Positions 54,714 to 64,000 of a stretch of DNA of 64,000 nucleotides are shown here, piece after piece (position 1 is the first letter of the stretch; each line of letters starts with the position of its first letter). The notes under the pieces were generated by a model. The model had not been told where the DNA came from. It saw only the letters and a list, made by a program, of their open reading frames with translations, and did not search any database. The position numbers and the translations under genes are program-made. Source of the DNA: Anoxybacillus tepidamans PS2 (GTDB lineage: Bacteria; Bacillota; Bacilli; Bacillales; Anoxybacillaceae); contig NZ_JHVN01000001.1 of assembly GCF_000620165.1 (NCBI RefSeq), forward strand, positions 124,001-188,000, in the 5' to 3' direction.

Positions 54714-56513
54714 TTATGAGCTGGATAACAGTTTTTTCATTTCAATAATTTCTTTAGCAATACGAGCAGCCTTTAAAAAATCCTTCTGGCGCTCCGCTTC
54801 AATTTTTTCTTGCTCTTTTTCTTTTAGCTTTAACCATTTCGGATAATTCAACACATGTTTCACATAATCATTTAGCTCTTGTGAAGAAATATGCTCGTTA
54901 ATAAGCATCATCGACAACTCTGTAACAAGCGGCTTAAGTTCGTCGGGCAGACGTGCAAGCAACGCGCTCACATCCGGGCTATTTCCTTCCTCGTAAAAAG
55001 CGTATACGTAAGCTGCAATCGCCCGGTGCTCCTCGATATTAAAATTTCCTTGGATTTCCCGCTGAACAGCCAAAGCCACATCTCGGCTTCGAAGCATATG
55101 GGCTAACAGCATACGTTCAGCATTATGAAACGCCGGAAACAATTTTTTTTGCATAGGTGAAAGCGCCTTTGTCTGCTTTGCGATTTCGGAAGCCGTGACC
55201 TTCGTTTTTTTGTATCTTTCTAGCTGCTGTTGCAAAGCCGATAATGAGAGAGAAAATTCGTTCGCAAGCTGCCGCAAATAATAATCCCGTTCAACAGGAC
55301 TGGATAGTTGAGCAATTTCTTTTAGCACTTCTTCAACATAACGAATCTGGTCGCTTTCACTTTGCAAATTTTTCCCTTTTCGTAAATATGCCATTTTAAA
55401 TGCCATCAACGAACTGCCCGCTTCTAGCACATCGCGCCGGAATCTCTCTGAGCCGAACTTCTTAATATATTCATCGGGATCGAGGCCATCAGGAATCGTT
55501 GCTATTTTCACATGACAGCCTGCCTGTGCCAACAATTCGGCTGCACGGAACGCTGCTTCAACTCCCGCTGCATCCCCATCGTAACAAATAACAATAGACT
55601 CAACATTGCGACGTAGGATGCGGGCCTGTTCATCAGTTAACGCAGTTCCCATTGTCGCAACTGCATTCGCCACTCCTGCTTTCACCGCAGAAATGACATC
55701 TGCAAATCCTTCAAACAACACAGCTTGTTGATGTTTCCGAATGTGCAACCGCGCTTGGTGAAAGTTATATAAAATTTTGCCTTTATGGAAAATCGGCGTT
55801 TCCGGACTATTTAAATATTTGGGTTGTTCATGTCCCATGCTTCGTCCCGAAAACGCGACTGTTTCCCCCTGATGATTATGGATTGGAAACATGATTCGAT
55901 TGCGAAAGCGGTCAAAATACTCGCCGTTTTCTTTGCGAATGACAAGTCCCGCTTTTTCCATTAGTTCAAGCGAATAGCCATGACCCTTTAAAAACTTTAC
56001 AGCAACATCCCATGAATGAGGGGAGTAGCCAATCTCAAATCCGTCGATCAGCTCGCGGTCTATTCCGCGCGCTTGTAAATAGTCGAGCGCATTTTGCCCC
56101 TCTTTTGTATTTATGAGCAAATGATGATAAAATTTCTTTAAAAGTTCGTGGGCTTCGATCATTTTTTTGGCATCGCTTGTTTCCGACAATCTTTTTCGCT
56201 GATCATCGCGCGCAAGATGCGATAAATCGATGTTTGCCCTTGCTGCTAATCTTTCTGCGGCATCAACAAATGAAAGACCCTCTATGTCCATAAGGAATGA
56301 AAACACATTTCCACCTGCGCCACATCCAAAACAATGAAAAATTTGTTTCTCGGGCGAAACAGAAAAAGATGGTGTTTTCTCTCCATGGAATGGACACAAT
56401 CCAAAATAGTTGCGTCCCTGTTTTTTTAACTGGACATAATCGCTGATGACGTCGACAATGTCGATCGATCGCCGGATTTCTTCAATTGTTTCCTCGGGAA
56501 TACGGTATCCCAT
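54714..56513 (-). CDS. dnaG: DNA primase
   Basis: 599 residues. Zinc ribbon at the N terminus (LCPFHGEKTPSFSV ... FHCFGCGAGGNVFSF, residues about 39-68), a TOPRIM RNA polymerase core with LFEGFADVISA (about 262) and ICYDGDAAGVEA (about 309), and a C-terminal helicase-binding domain from about 445. It makes RNA primers for replication. Normal length; upstream of rpoD on the same strand. Confidence 0.97.
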   Translation of the reverse strand: MGYRIPEETIEEIRRSIDIVDVISDYVQLKKQGRNYFGLCPFHGEKTPSFSVSPEKQIFHCFGCGAGGNVFSFLMDIEGLSFVDAAERLAARANIDLSHLARDDQRKRLSETSDAKKMIEAHELLKKFYHHLLINTKEGQNALDYLQARGIDRELIDGFEIGYSPHSWDVAVKFLKGHGYSLELMEKAGLVIRKENGEYFDRFRNRIMFPIHNHQGETVAFSGRSMGHEQPKYLNSPETPIFHKGKILYNFHQARLHIRKHQQAVLFEGFADVISAVKAGVANAVATMGTALTDEQARILRRNVESIVICYDGDAAGVEAAFRAAELLAQAGCHVKIATIPDGLDPDEYIKKFGSERFRRDVLEAGSSLMAFKMAYLRKGKNLQSESDQIRYVEEVLKEIAQLSSPVERDYYLRQLANEFSLSLSALQQQLERYKKTKVTASEIAKQTKALSPMQKKLFPAFHNAERMLLAHMLRSRDVALAVQREIQGNFNIEEHRAIAAYVYAFYEEGNSPDVSALLARLPDELKPLVTELSMMLINEHISSQELNDYVKHVLNYPKWLKLKEKEQEKIEAERQKDFLKAARIAKEIIEMKKLLSSS

Positions 56514-56545
56514 ACGAACAACTCCGTAATGTTATTATTCTCGGC

Positions 56546-56995
56546 CTACCTCTTATTTCCTGCGAATTTCGACAAAATTTTTTCGAAGCTTTTTCGAAAC
56601 TCATTTCGTTCTTCATTTGAAAAACGCTTGATGCCTTTAGTGTATATGCCCCTTTTGCGCAGCTTCGCATGAAGGTGACGAATGTAGAGCTGTTGCCCCA
56701 TTTCTTTTTCCTCATATACCTTTCCGCGTGGGGACACAACACAAATTTCTCGGCTCACTAGCATGCTCGCTAATCCGATATCTTGTGTAACAACGATGTC
56801 CCCTTTTTGTGCATGATTGACAATATACAAGTCAACCGCCTCTTTTTCTGTATCTACATATACCCATTCCATTTCTTCATCATGAGAAAAATGGTTATAT
56901 GAAGATACAAAAACGCTCTTTATATTATATTGACAAGCAAGAGCGAAAATTTCACCTTTTACAGGACATGCATCAGCGTCGACAAAAATAGTCAA
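56546..56995 (-). CDS. yqxD: DUF188 (YaiI/YqxD) family protein
   Basis: 149 residues starting at a TTG at 56993-56995, chosen because GGAGG lies six bases upstream and the product then opens with the family signature TIFVDADACPVK. The frame also runs upstream 23 codons to another possible start. Other motifs: VVTQDIGLASMLV and HAKLRKRGIYTKG. The fold is PIN-like and family members are presumed nucleases, but activity is not established. It is in the dnaG neighbourhood as in B. subtilis. Confidence 0.86.
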   Translation of the reverse strand: MTIFVDADACPVKGEIFALACQYNIKSVFVSSYNHFSHDEEMEWVYVDTEKEAVDLYIVNHAQKGDIVVTQDIGLASMLVSREICVVSPRGKVYEEKEMGQQLYIRHLHAKLRKRGIYTKGIKRFSNEERNEFRKSFEKILSKFAGNKR

Positions 56996-57219
56996 ATGTC
57001 GCCTCCTATATTTTTTATATTCTACATCGCTTTCGAAAATCCTGCTTCTCCCCTGATGCGACAAACGAATTTTGTCGACATCCGTTTCTTGACAATAAAC
57101 TATAAATAGTTTACTCGTTCTATATGTACTCTAAACATGTTGACATTTATTTTTATCACAATTTTTTATTATAATACAACTATCGAAAATATGCCATAAA
57201 ATTTTATAAACATGGTGTA

Positions 57220-57246
57220 AAAAAAAAAACGAAGCACAATGCTTCG
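57220..57246 (-). terminator. Terminator of ccpN-yqfL
   Basis: CGAAGCA-CAA-TGCTTCG stem followed on the minus strand by ten consecutive T residues. Confidence 0.88.
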
Positions 57247-57252
57247 CTTCTT

Positions 57253-58053
57253 TTATAACTTTCTCTTTTTCATAATAATATTTGCCGTTTCTTCCACCGC
57301 TTTATTTGTGACGTCAATAACGTCACAACCGATTTTTTTAATGACTTGATCAAAGTAATCGAGTTCTTCTTTAATCCGCTCCATGTTTGCATAAATTGCT
57401 TTATCGTCTAAACCGAGTGATTTTAATCGTTCACGCCGAATCGAGTTTAACTTTTCCGGACTAATTTTTAACCCAAAGCATTTGTCCGGGGCCACTTTGA
57501 ACAATTCCTCCGGCGGCTCGACCTCCGGAACAATTGGAACGTTCGCCACCTTTAGCCTTTTATGTGCTAAATATTGCGAAAGCGGTGTCTTCGATGTACG
57601 TGATACACCGATCAATACAATATCCGCACGCAAAATGCCGCGCGGATCGCGCCCGTCATCATATTTGACCGCAAATTCAATCGCCTCAATTTTCTTGAAA
57701 TAATCTTCATCTAACACGCGAACTTTGCCTGGCTCATAACGAGGTGTCATGCCAAATAAATCCCGCATTTTCTCGATAAGCGGACCTATGATATCGTATA
57801 CCTCTACCCCTTCGCGCTCGGCCTCTTCGATTAAAATTTGGCGCATTTGCGGTACGACGAGCGTAAATGCAATGATAGCATCATTCATTTTCGCAAGCGC
57901 TACAACTTCCTTTAATGTCGATGGATCCTCGACATAAGGCACTCGCTTTAATTGGATTAGCGCGCTATTAAATTGGCTTGCAGCTGCTTTTACGACTAAT
58001 TCAGCGGTCTCTCCTCCCGAGTCAGAAACGACGTATACAACACGCTGGCTCAT
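57253..58053 (-). CDS. yqfL: Pyruvate phosphate dikinase regulatory-type protein (DUF299, YqfL)
   Basis: 266 residues from ATG 58053 (GAGGAGG six bases upstream). Opens [20 protein letters not shown] and carries the P-loop-like [15 protein letters not shown] near residue 147. DUF299 proteins are bifunctional kinase/pyrophosphorylases that act on PPDK or PEP synthase. In B. subtilis YqfL modulates CcpN activity on gluconeogenic genes and is encoded after ccpN, as here. No PPDK gene is in the window. Confidence 0.92.
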   Translation of the reverse strand: MSQRVVYVVSDSGGETAELVVKAAASQFNSALIQLKRVPYVEDPSTLKEVVALAKMNDAIIAFTLVVPQMRQILIEEAEREGVEVYDIIGPLIEKMRDLFGMTPRYEPGKVRVLDEDYFKKIEAIEFAVKYDDGRDPRGILRADIVLIGVSRTSKTPLSQYLAHKRLKVANVPIVPEVEPPEELFKVAPDKCFGLKISPEKLNSIRRERLKSLGLDDKAIYANMERIKEELDYFDQVIKKIGCDVIDVTNKAVEETANIIMKKRKL

Positions 58054-58064
58054 CTTCAACCTCC

Positions 58065-58700
58065 TCAAAGCAAATCGTCTTTTGCTAGCGCAACGAACGC
58101 TTTTGCAATGTTCGTTTTTGTAATCCTTCCAATCACTTCATACCCCTTGTCCGTTTTTTTAACGACCGGCATTGCGTCAATTTGCTTTTCAATTAACCGC
58201 TCAGCGACATCGATGAGCAGATCGTCTTTGTAGCAAACAGTAATATTAGGCATTCTCGTCATAATAATATTCACCGGAATCGACGTGAGTTCCTGTTTGC
58301 CGATGCTGGCCCGTAATAGATCTTTCCTCGATAAGACACCAGCCAAGAGCGACTCTTCATCCACAACAAACAGCGTTCCCACATCTTCAAGGAACATGGT
58401 TACAATCGCATCGTATACGCTGACATTTTCGTTGACGACAACGGGAATGGATTGATAATCGCTTACTTTCATTTTTTTGATCCGGTCCGCCAAAAGTTGG
58501 GTCCCTGTTTTCCCAGTATAAAAATAGCCGACTCTCGGTCTTGCTTCCAAATAGCCAGCCATTGTTAAAATCGCCAAGTCGGGACGCAATGTTGCTCTTG
58601 TTAAGTTCAATTTTTCTGCAATGCTCTCTCCCGTAATTGGGCCGTGATCTTTTACAATTTGCAAAATTTGTTCTTGGCGTTTATTGAGTTCGATCGTTAT
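58065..58700 (-). CDS. ccpN: CcpN gluconeogenesis repressor, probable non-canonical start
   Basis: 211 residues if translation begins at the ATA codon 58700-58698. A winged helix ([33 protein letters not shown]) is followed by two CBS domains (about 80-140 and 145-205). CcpN represses gapB and pckA during glycolysis. The conserved first helix, as I recall it in B. subtilis ([14 protein letters not shown]), lies upstream of the first usual start codon (TTG, 58664), with an in-frame TGA directly before ATA. Starting at TTG would cut the first helix in half. An AGGTGG site lies three bases before ATA; ACG and ATC are alternatives. Confidence 0.88.
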   Translation of the reverse strand: MTIELNKRQEQILQIVKDHGPITGESIAEKLNLTRATLRPDLAILTMAGYLEARPRVGYFYTGKTGTQLLADRIKKMKVSDYQSIPVVVNENVSVYDAIVTMFLEDVGTLFVVDEESLLAGVLSRKDLLRASIGKQELTSIPVNIIMTRMPNITVCYKDDLLIDVAERLIEKQIDAMPVVKKTDKGYEVIGRITKTNIAKAFVALAKDDLL

Positions 58701-58821
58701 TCACCACCTTGCTAAAAAACTAAAAGCGCTATGCTCATATGAAAATATTATAACTTAATGAATGGTTTTGCAAAGAGAAATCAAGAAAATTCATTTTGTT
58801 CAAAAAAGAATTTTATATAAA

Positions 58822-58855
58822 CAAGGGCTGCCCATCTTCTTTTGGTCAGCCCTAT
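58822..58855. terminator. Hairpin at the recO 3' end
   Basis: AGGGCTG / CAGCCCT arms with a 16-base loop after the recO stop; the T tract on the minus strand is weak. Confidence 0.55.
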
Positions 58856-59611
58856 TTACTGCAGACGATTTTTTAATTGTTCGATTTGTGTTAAAAAGCG
58901 CCTCGTTTTTAACGAAAGACCCGAATATTCATCGTAATAGGCGGAAATGACCCGGTGCAATTCGTCCTTCGTTTCTTTTTTCACAGAAATTTTACCCAGC
59001 CTTGATAAGTCAAGATAATAAAATAACCTCAAAAGCTTTACTGCTGCAGGAGAAAGGGAAATGCGATACGGATCTTTCACCGCACATTGGTCGCACAGAA
59101 ATCCTCCTTCTTTTACGGAGAAGGAAAATTTCCCCACGCTTTGCTTGCAAATCGCGCATTCGTCTAGCGAAGGATATAGGCCGATGATGTTCAACATTTT
59201 CATCTCATAAATATATGTAAGAATTTCTAAATCGAACCCATCGTTCATATACTTTAGTGTTTGCAGCAGCAGTTCAAATAAATACGGATTGGGGCGCCTC
59301 TCCTCTGTAATTTTGTCAGTTAATTCAACAATATATGAAGCATATGCTGTAGCGAAAATATCTTCGCGAATCGCCCTCAATGCATCAATGACTTCTCCTT
59401 GATGCAAGCTCCCCACTCCGCGGCTTCTTTGCACTAAATAATGACCATATGTAAACAACTGCGTAACAGAGGAAAGGCGGCTGCTTGGCTTTTTTGCCCC
59501 ACGAGCCATCACAGCCACCTTTCCCCATTCCCTTGTCAACAGCGTAACAATTTTATTTGTCTCTCCGTAATCGGTGGTACGGAGTACAATCGCCTCACAT
59601 TTTTCAAACAA
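58856..59611 (-). CDS. recO: DNA repair protein RecO
   Basis: 251 residues from a TTG at 59611, giving the usual [21 protein letters not shown] (core [16 protein letters not shown]); the frame opens five codons earlier. An N-terminal OB fold (about 1-80) precedes a helical domain with a zinc site CAICKQS ... FLCDQC (about 150-175). RecO loads RecA with RecF and RecR. yqzL and era lie upstream, as in B. subtilis; downstream, ccpN follows directly without glyQS. Confidence 0.92.
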   Translation of the reverse strand: MFEKCEAIVLRTTDYGETNKIVTLLTREWGKVAVMARGAKKPSSRLSSVTQLFTYGHYLVQRSRGVGSLHQGEVIDALRAIREDIFATAYASYIVELTDKITEERRPNPYLFELLLQTLKYMNDGFDLEILTYIYEMKMLNIIGLYPSLDECAICKQSVGKFSFSVKEGGFLCDQCAVKDPYRISLSPAAVKLLRLFYYLDLSRLGKISVKKETKDELHRVISAYYDEYSGLSLKTRRFLTQIEQLKNRLQ

Positions 59612-59642
59612 TATGATCACCACCAAGCTGAGAAAAAGCAGC

Positions 59643-59786
59643 TTAGAAAATCGGCTGGTCCATTTCCGCTAACTCTTGTTCTTGTTCATCGCCATTTGGC
59701 TGATGCTCCCTTTCAAGTTCTTTAAAAAGGAGATATGTGTCAATATTGCCCGTTTGGCTGAACAACTTCCACGTAAATTCTAGCAT
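59643..59786 (-). CDS. yqzL: YqzL family small protein
   Basis: 47 residues, [20 protein letters not shown] and a charged acidic tail ending AEMDQPIF. It matches YqzL, encoded between era and recO in Bacillales. Start ATG 59784-59786, stop TAA 59643-59645. It is 31 bases upstream of recO and probably co-transcribed with it. Function unknown. Confidence 0.87.
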   Translation of the reverse strand: MLEFTWKLFSQTGNIDTYLLFKELEREHQPNGDEQEQELAEMDQPIF

Positions 59787-59918
59787 CGAACCACACCTTT
59801 CCGCCTGTAGGATCGCTTATTATAAAGCTTAGAGCCGTCCTTGTTAGGGAACAGATCTTGCTTCATAGTTTACTTATAGGTTGCTTCCCTACAAACCGTT
59901 TATGTTACACAAAATTTG

Positions 59919-61233
<1,315 letters not shown>

Positions 61234-61330
61234 CTAACTAGAGGAAAGAACTCCTCTTTTTCATTTTACAAGAAATTGAGAAAAATTTCATCTCTCTTCA
61301 TGTAAATATAACAGAAAAATTCGAATTTTC

Positions 61331-61690
61331 TTATCTAATCATGTACGGTATAAAAATAATGCATCCTATCACCACAGCAATAATCGCGCTGACGAAAACC
61401 GCCCCAGCAGCTATATCCTTTGCCGCTTTTGCGAGCGGATGAATTTCTTTTGTCGCCAAATCAACGGCGCGTTCGATTGCTGTGTTGACCATTTCTAGGC
61501 TAATAACTAAACCAATTGTTAATAAAAGTACGAGCCATTCCCATTTGGTAATATGAAAAGTGCTAGCAAGAACAATGGCTAAGGCAGCAAAAGCGAGATG
61601 TATTTTCATATGTATTTCCTCTTTTACTGCCGCCACAATTCCCGACCAAGCATAAAGAAACCGTTTCCATCGTTTGCTTCTCTCGCTCAT
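61331..61690 (-). CDS. dgkA: Diacylglycerol/undecaprenol kinase (DgkA family)
   Basis: 119 residues with three membrane segments (about 32-50, 54-70 and 95-116) and the signature SLEMVNTAIERAVDL. Gram-positive members phosphorylate undecaprenol for cell wall synthesis rather than diacylglycerol. It lies three bases downstream of ybeY in the conserved ybeY-dgkA-cdd-era order. Confidence 0.94.
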   Translation of the reverse strand: MSERSKRWKRFLYAWSGIVAAVKEEIHMKIHLAFAALAIVLASTFHITKWEWLVLLLTIGLVISLEMVNTAIERAVDLATKEIHPLAKAAKDIAAGAVFVSAIIAVVIGCIIFIPYMIR

Positions 61691-61693
61691 TGC

Positions 61694-62164
61694 CTAACGC
61701 CTTAATCCATATTGTTCAAGAATTTGTTCTTGTTTTGCAAACATTTCTTTTTCTTCTTCTTCTGTTTCATGGTCATATCCTAATAAATGCAAAAAGCCAT
61801 GCACCGCTAAAAATCCGAGTTCACGCATTAGCGAATGGCCGTACTCTTCTGCCTGCTCTTTTGCTTTCGGAACAGAGATAATAATATCGCCTAACATCGG
61901 AGGCATCTCCGCTCCGACAATTTCAATTTCTCCTTCCCCCATTTCCTCTAAAGCAAATGAAATCACATCAGTCGGCTGATCTTTTCCGCGGTACTCCCGG
62001 TTAATGATACGAATGCGTTCATTATCAACGAACGAAACGCTTACTTCCGCTCCAGCGGGAACGTGCTCAACTTCCGCTGCATAATTTAACAGTTCTGCAA
62101 TCAGATTGGTTTGATCTGCTGTTACCTCATTCGTCTCATCAATCCAATCAATATGTAGCCTCAT
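61694..62164 (-). CDS. ybeY: rRNA maturation endoribonuclease YbeY
   Basis: 156 residues. The zinc motif HGFLHLLGYDH (about 125-135) and TDVISFALEE are intact. It is a single-strand RNase acting in 16S rRNA 3' processing and ribosome quality control. In B. subtilis (yqfG) it follows the pgpH gene; here the upstream 467 bases hold no such gene. Confidence 0.95.
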   Translation of the reverse strand: MRLHIDWIDETNEVTADQTNLIAELLNYAAEVEHVPAGAEVSVSFVDNERIRIINREYRGKDQPTDVISFALEEMGEGEIEIVGAEMPPMLGDIIISVPKAKEQAEEYGHSLMRELGFLAVHGFLHLLGYDHETEEEEKEMFAKQEQILEQYGLRR

Positions 62165-62262
62165 CTTTTTTGCCTCACCTTTTCTTCAATTTTATAGCGA
62201 ATCACAAGTGTTGTTGATCCATTATTTTACTTAAAAAAACAAAATAGTATGGCTAAACACTG

Positions 62263-62370
62263 GCTTTTCTGCCGAGGTCGGCAAGCATGGCTCCCTCGAA
62301 CAATGAACGCTTTGCAGGCAAATGAATTTTGTCCGTTGATGTTATTGTTCAACCAGAGGCAGAAAAGCTA
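62263..62370. repeat. Inverted repeat bounding a ~108-bp segment
   Basis: GCTTTTCTGCC at 62263-62273 and GGCAGAAAAGC at 62360-62370 are perfect complements. The 86 bases between have no gene. It could be a small non-autonomous element or a deletion scar. Confidence 0.55.
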
Positions 62371-62438
62371 GGAATCAAGCAATGTTAATTGGTTTTTATT
62401 GGATAATCAACACACCTGATAGCGAATATAACTTTACG

Positions 62439-62467
62439 ATAAAAAGAGACCCATTCTCGAAATGGGC
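62439..62467 (-). terminator. Terminator downstream of phoH
   Basis: CCCATT-TCGAG-AATGGG stem followed on the minus strand by TCTCTTTTTATCG. It separates phoH from ybeY. Confidence 0.75.
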
Positions 62468-62631
62468 CTTACATTGTTATTAGAGTGGCCAAGAACATGT
62501 TCAGTAAAATATTTCCATTACAGACGAGGTGCTGGCCGATTCGCTAAAGCCATTCATCTTACATGCACGCTTTCTCTTCTCATCATATCATAAACACACT
62601 TCAAAAGGAAAAATCAATATACTGATTCTCT

Positions 62632-63594
62632 TCATATTCCTGCACGATCGTACGCCTCGATGATTTTTCCGACAAGCGGATGACGAACCACGTCTGCCTG
62701 TTCTAAAAAGATAAAGGAAATTCCACCGACGGACGATAAAACTTCCTTCGCAGCTGCAAGCCCGGACTGGACGCCTTTTGGCAAGTCGACTTGAGAAATA
62801 TCTCCTGTGATCACCATTTTCGATCCAAATCCTAATCGAGTTAAAAACATTTTCATTTGTGATGGTGTCGTATTTTGCGCTTCATCTAAAATGACGAACG
62901 CATCTTCTAGCGTGCGACCGCGCATATAGGCAAGCGGTGCAATCTCAATAGTTCCTCGCTCAATAAGGCGTTGTGTATGGTCGGTTCCCAATATATCGTG
63001 AAGCGCATCATAAAGCGGCCGCAAATATGGATCGACTTTTTCCTTTAAATCTCCCGGCAAAAAACCTAAATTTTCACCAGCCTCTACCGCTGGACGCGTT
63101 AAAATGATGCGCTTTACATGGCCATTTTTTAGCGCATGCACAGCCATGACAACCGCTAAGTACGTCTTTCCTGTTCCAGCTGGGCCAATGCCAAATACGA
63201 GGTCATGTTTTTTAATTGCCGCTACATAGTGGCGCTGTCCTAACGTTTTTACGCGAACCGGCTTTCCTTTTGCATTTTTTGTGATCTCTTCTTCATACAG
63301 TTCAGTAAAATATTCAAGCGTCCCGTTTTTCGCCATTTGAATAGCATACATAACATCCCGCTCGCTAACGGTGACTCCTTTGCGAATGATGATTAATAAA
63401 TGGCGCAATATATCGTCAACGAGCTGAACATTTTCATGGCTCCCAGAGACATGTACGACTTCCCCTCTTGTCACAATCGAAACGCCTAACTCTTGTTCAA
63501 TTCGTTTTAAGTGAACGTCATGAGTGCCAAAAAGGGAAATCGCTTCATTTGCATTTTCTAATTGTTGGCTTATTGTCACAAACTCTTCTGACAT
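62632..63594 (-). CDS. phoH: PhoH family ATPase
   Basis: 320 residues. An N-terminal KH-like region precedes a P-loop ATPase domain with Walker A GIGPAGTGKTYLAV (about 136-149), RPAVEAGENLGFLPGD, Walker B AFVILDEAQNTTP and VITGDISQVDLP. It is usually linked to YbeY and RNA metabolism; the exact role is unknown. yqfD lies three bases upstream on the same strand. A terminator follows it at 62439-62467. Confidence 0.95.
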   Translation of the reverse strand: MSEEFVTISQQLENANEAISLFGTHDVHLKRIEQELGVSIVTRGEVVHVSGSHENVQLVDDILRHLLIIIRKGVTVSERDVMYAIQMAKNGTLEYFTELYEEEITKNAKGKPVRVKTLGQRHYVAAIKKHDLVFGIGPAGTGKTYLAVVMAVHALKNGHVKRIILTRPAVEAGENLGFLPGDLKEKVDPYLRPLYDALHDILGTDHTQRLIERGTIEIAPLAYMRGRTLEDAFVILDEAQNTTPSQMKMFLTRLGFGSKMVITGDISQVDLPKGVQSGLAAAKEVLSSVGGISFIFLEQADVVRHPLVGKIIEAYDRAGI

Positions 63595-63597
63595 TCT

Positions 63598-64000
63598 CTA
63601 GTCTCCTTGAACAATAGGTTGTGGTATCGCAATATTTTCAATGACTTGATAATGAATCTCTACTTTTACTTTACCATTCTCTCTCACCGCATGCAAAACC
63701 TTTTCTCCTTTAATGGAAGCATCTTCCTCTAATTTTGTTTTTAGCTCGTTCCGCGCGATCTCTTTTGCTTTTTGAAACGCCTCATTCCACGAATAGGTTC
63801 GTTTTACTTCCTCTGTTTCTCGATAAATGACCCGCTCATAAAAGATCGGCAGTTCCCAACGCCAAAACCGAAACGCCTTTTTTTGCTTTTCAATTTTATA
63901 ATGTTTAAACTGCGGGTTTTTAAATCCTTTGACAGGAATCGAAAAAAACTTCCCTGTTATATAATCTTTCTCAATATACTTTCCAGTAAACACATGAAAA
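63598..64000 (-). CDS. yqfD: Sporulation protein YqfD, C-terminal part (5' end outside window)
   Basis: The minus-strand frame is open to the window edge, so the start is outside. About 134 codons are present, with GKFFSIPVKGFKNPQF, RELPIFY-like WRWELPIFYERVIYRE and a C-terminal VEIHYQVIENIAIPQ. These match the end of YqfD, a roughly 400-residue membrane-anchored sporulation protein made in the mother cell. A GTG at 63993 could mimic a start but family length argues against it. Confidence 0.82.
   Translation of the reverse strand, partial: FHVFTGKYIEKDYITGKFFSIPVKGFKNPQFKHYKIEKQKKAFRFWRWELPIFYERVIYRETEEVKRTYSWNEAFQKAKEIARNELKTKLEEDASIKGEKVLHAVRENGKVKVEIHYQVIENIAIPQPIVQGD

Larger units (their letters stand above)
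62165..62631. other. Gap where pgpH would be expected; contains a terminator and an inverted repeat
   Basis: No frame here can be supported as a gene. In B. subtilis a roughly 700-codon HD-domain phosphodiesterase gene (pgpH/yqfF) lies between phoH and ybeY. Instead this stretch holds an 11-bp perfect inverted repeat and a minus-strand terminator. No clear remnant of PgpH was recognised. Confidence 0.65.

Noticed and set aside
62263-62370. Inverted-repeat segment considered as a transposase fragment
   Set aside because: Translations in all frames gave no recognisable transposase motif, so it is listed only as a repeat.

Overview
The window is one contiguous piece of a Gram-positive, endospore-forming, naturally competent Bacillaceae chromosome. 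Gene order follows the Bacillus subtilis yqfD-to-yqhG segment almost gene for gene (phoH, ybeY, dgkA, cdd, era, yqzL, recO, ccpN, yqfL, yqxD, dnaG, rpoD, cccA, trmK, yqfO, ispH, yqfQ, cshB, nfo, yqfT, zur, yqfW, yqfX, ispG, yqfZ ... sodA, yqgE, pbpA ... pst ... yqgN, glcK, yqgV, yqgX, comG, yqhG). Moderate base composition and protein style suggest a thermophilic relative (Geobacillus, Parageobacillus or Anoxybacillus), but genus cannot be fixed from this alone. I saw no rRNA, tRNA, CRISPR or prophage.

Layout. 1-5.3 kb: end of yqhG facing the comGA-GG operon, with aroK and yqzE downstream of it. 5.4-12.8 kb: a cysteine-rich SufR-like regulator, small yqg genes, a MidA-type methyltransferase, a metallo-hydrolase, a spore-peptidoglycan-type M14 peptidase and an LtaS-type enzyme. 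13-24 kb: an HpaB-type monooxygenase, glucokinase, a SpoVAF-like protein, rhomboid protease GluP, folate enzyme YqgN, L33, and an NDP-sugar pyrophosphorylase fused to a degenerate phosphomannomutase domain. 24-26.7 kb: yqzD-yqzC and pstB-phoU. 26.7-28.8 kb: an AT-rich, nearly gene-free stretch with one secreted protein. 28.8-36 kb: pbpA, yqgE, sodA, a chemoreceptor, yqgB. 36.1-37.9 kb: an intact IS1182-family element. 38-41 kb: pstS-pstC-pstA. 41-64 kb: isoprenoid genes ispG and ispH, zinc uptake and Zur, DNA repair, and the dnaG-rpoD and era regions, ending inside yqfD.

Main observations. (1) The phosphate transporter is split: pstSCA lies about 12 kb from pstB-phoU, beside the IS element, yet both halves keep a PhoP-box promoter of identical geometry (four hexamers at 11-bp steps, then 9 bp to the -10). 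(2) Five copies of a roughly 61-nt hairpin repeat lie at gene 3' ends. In every copy one end of the repeat supplies the stop codon of the adjacent gene: TGA at element positions 1-3 for plus-strand genes, or TTA at positions 56-58 for minus-strand genes. I do not recognise this family. (3) ccpN seems to need a non-canonical start codon. (4) glyQS and pgpH, expected from the B. subtilis order, are absent from their usual places.
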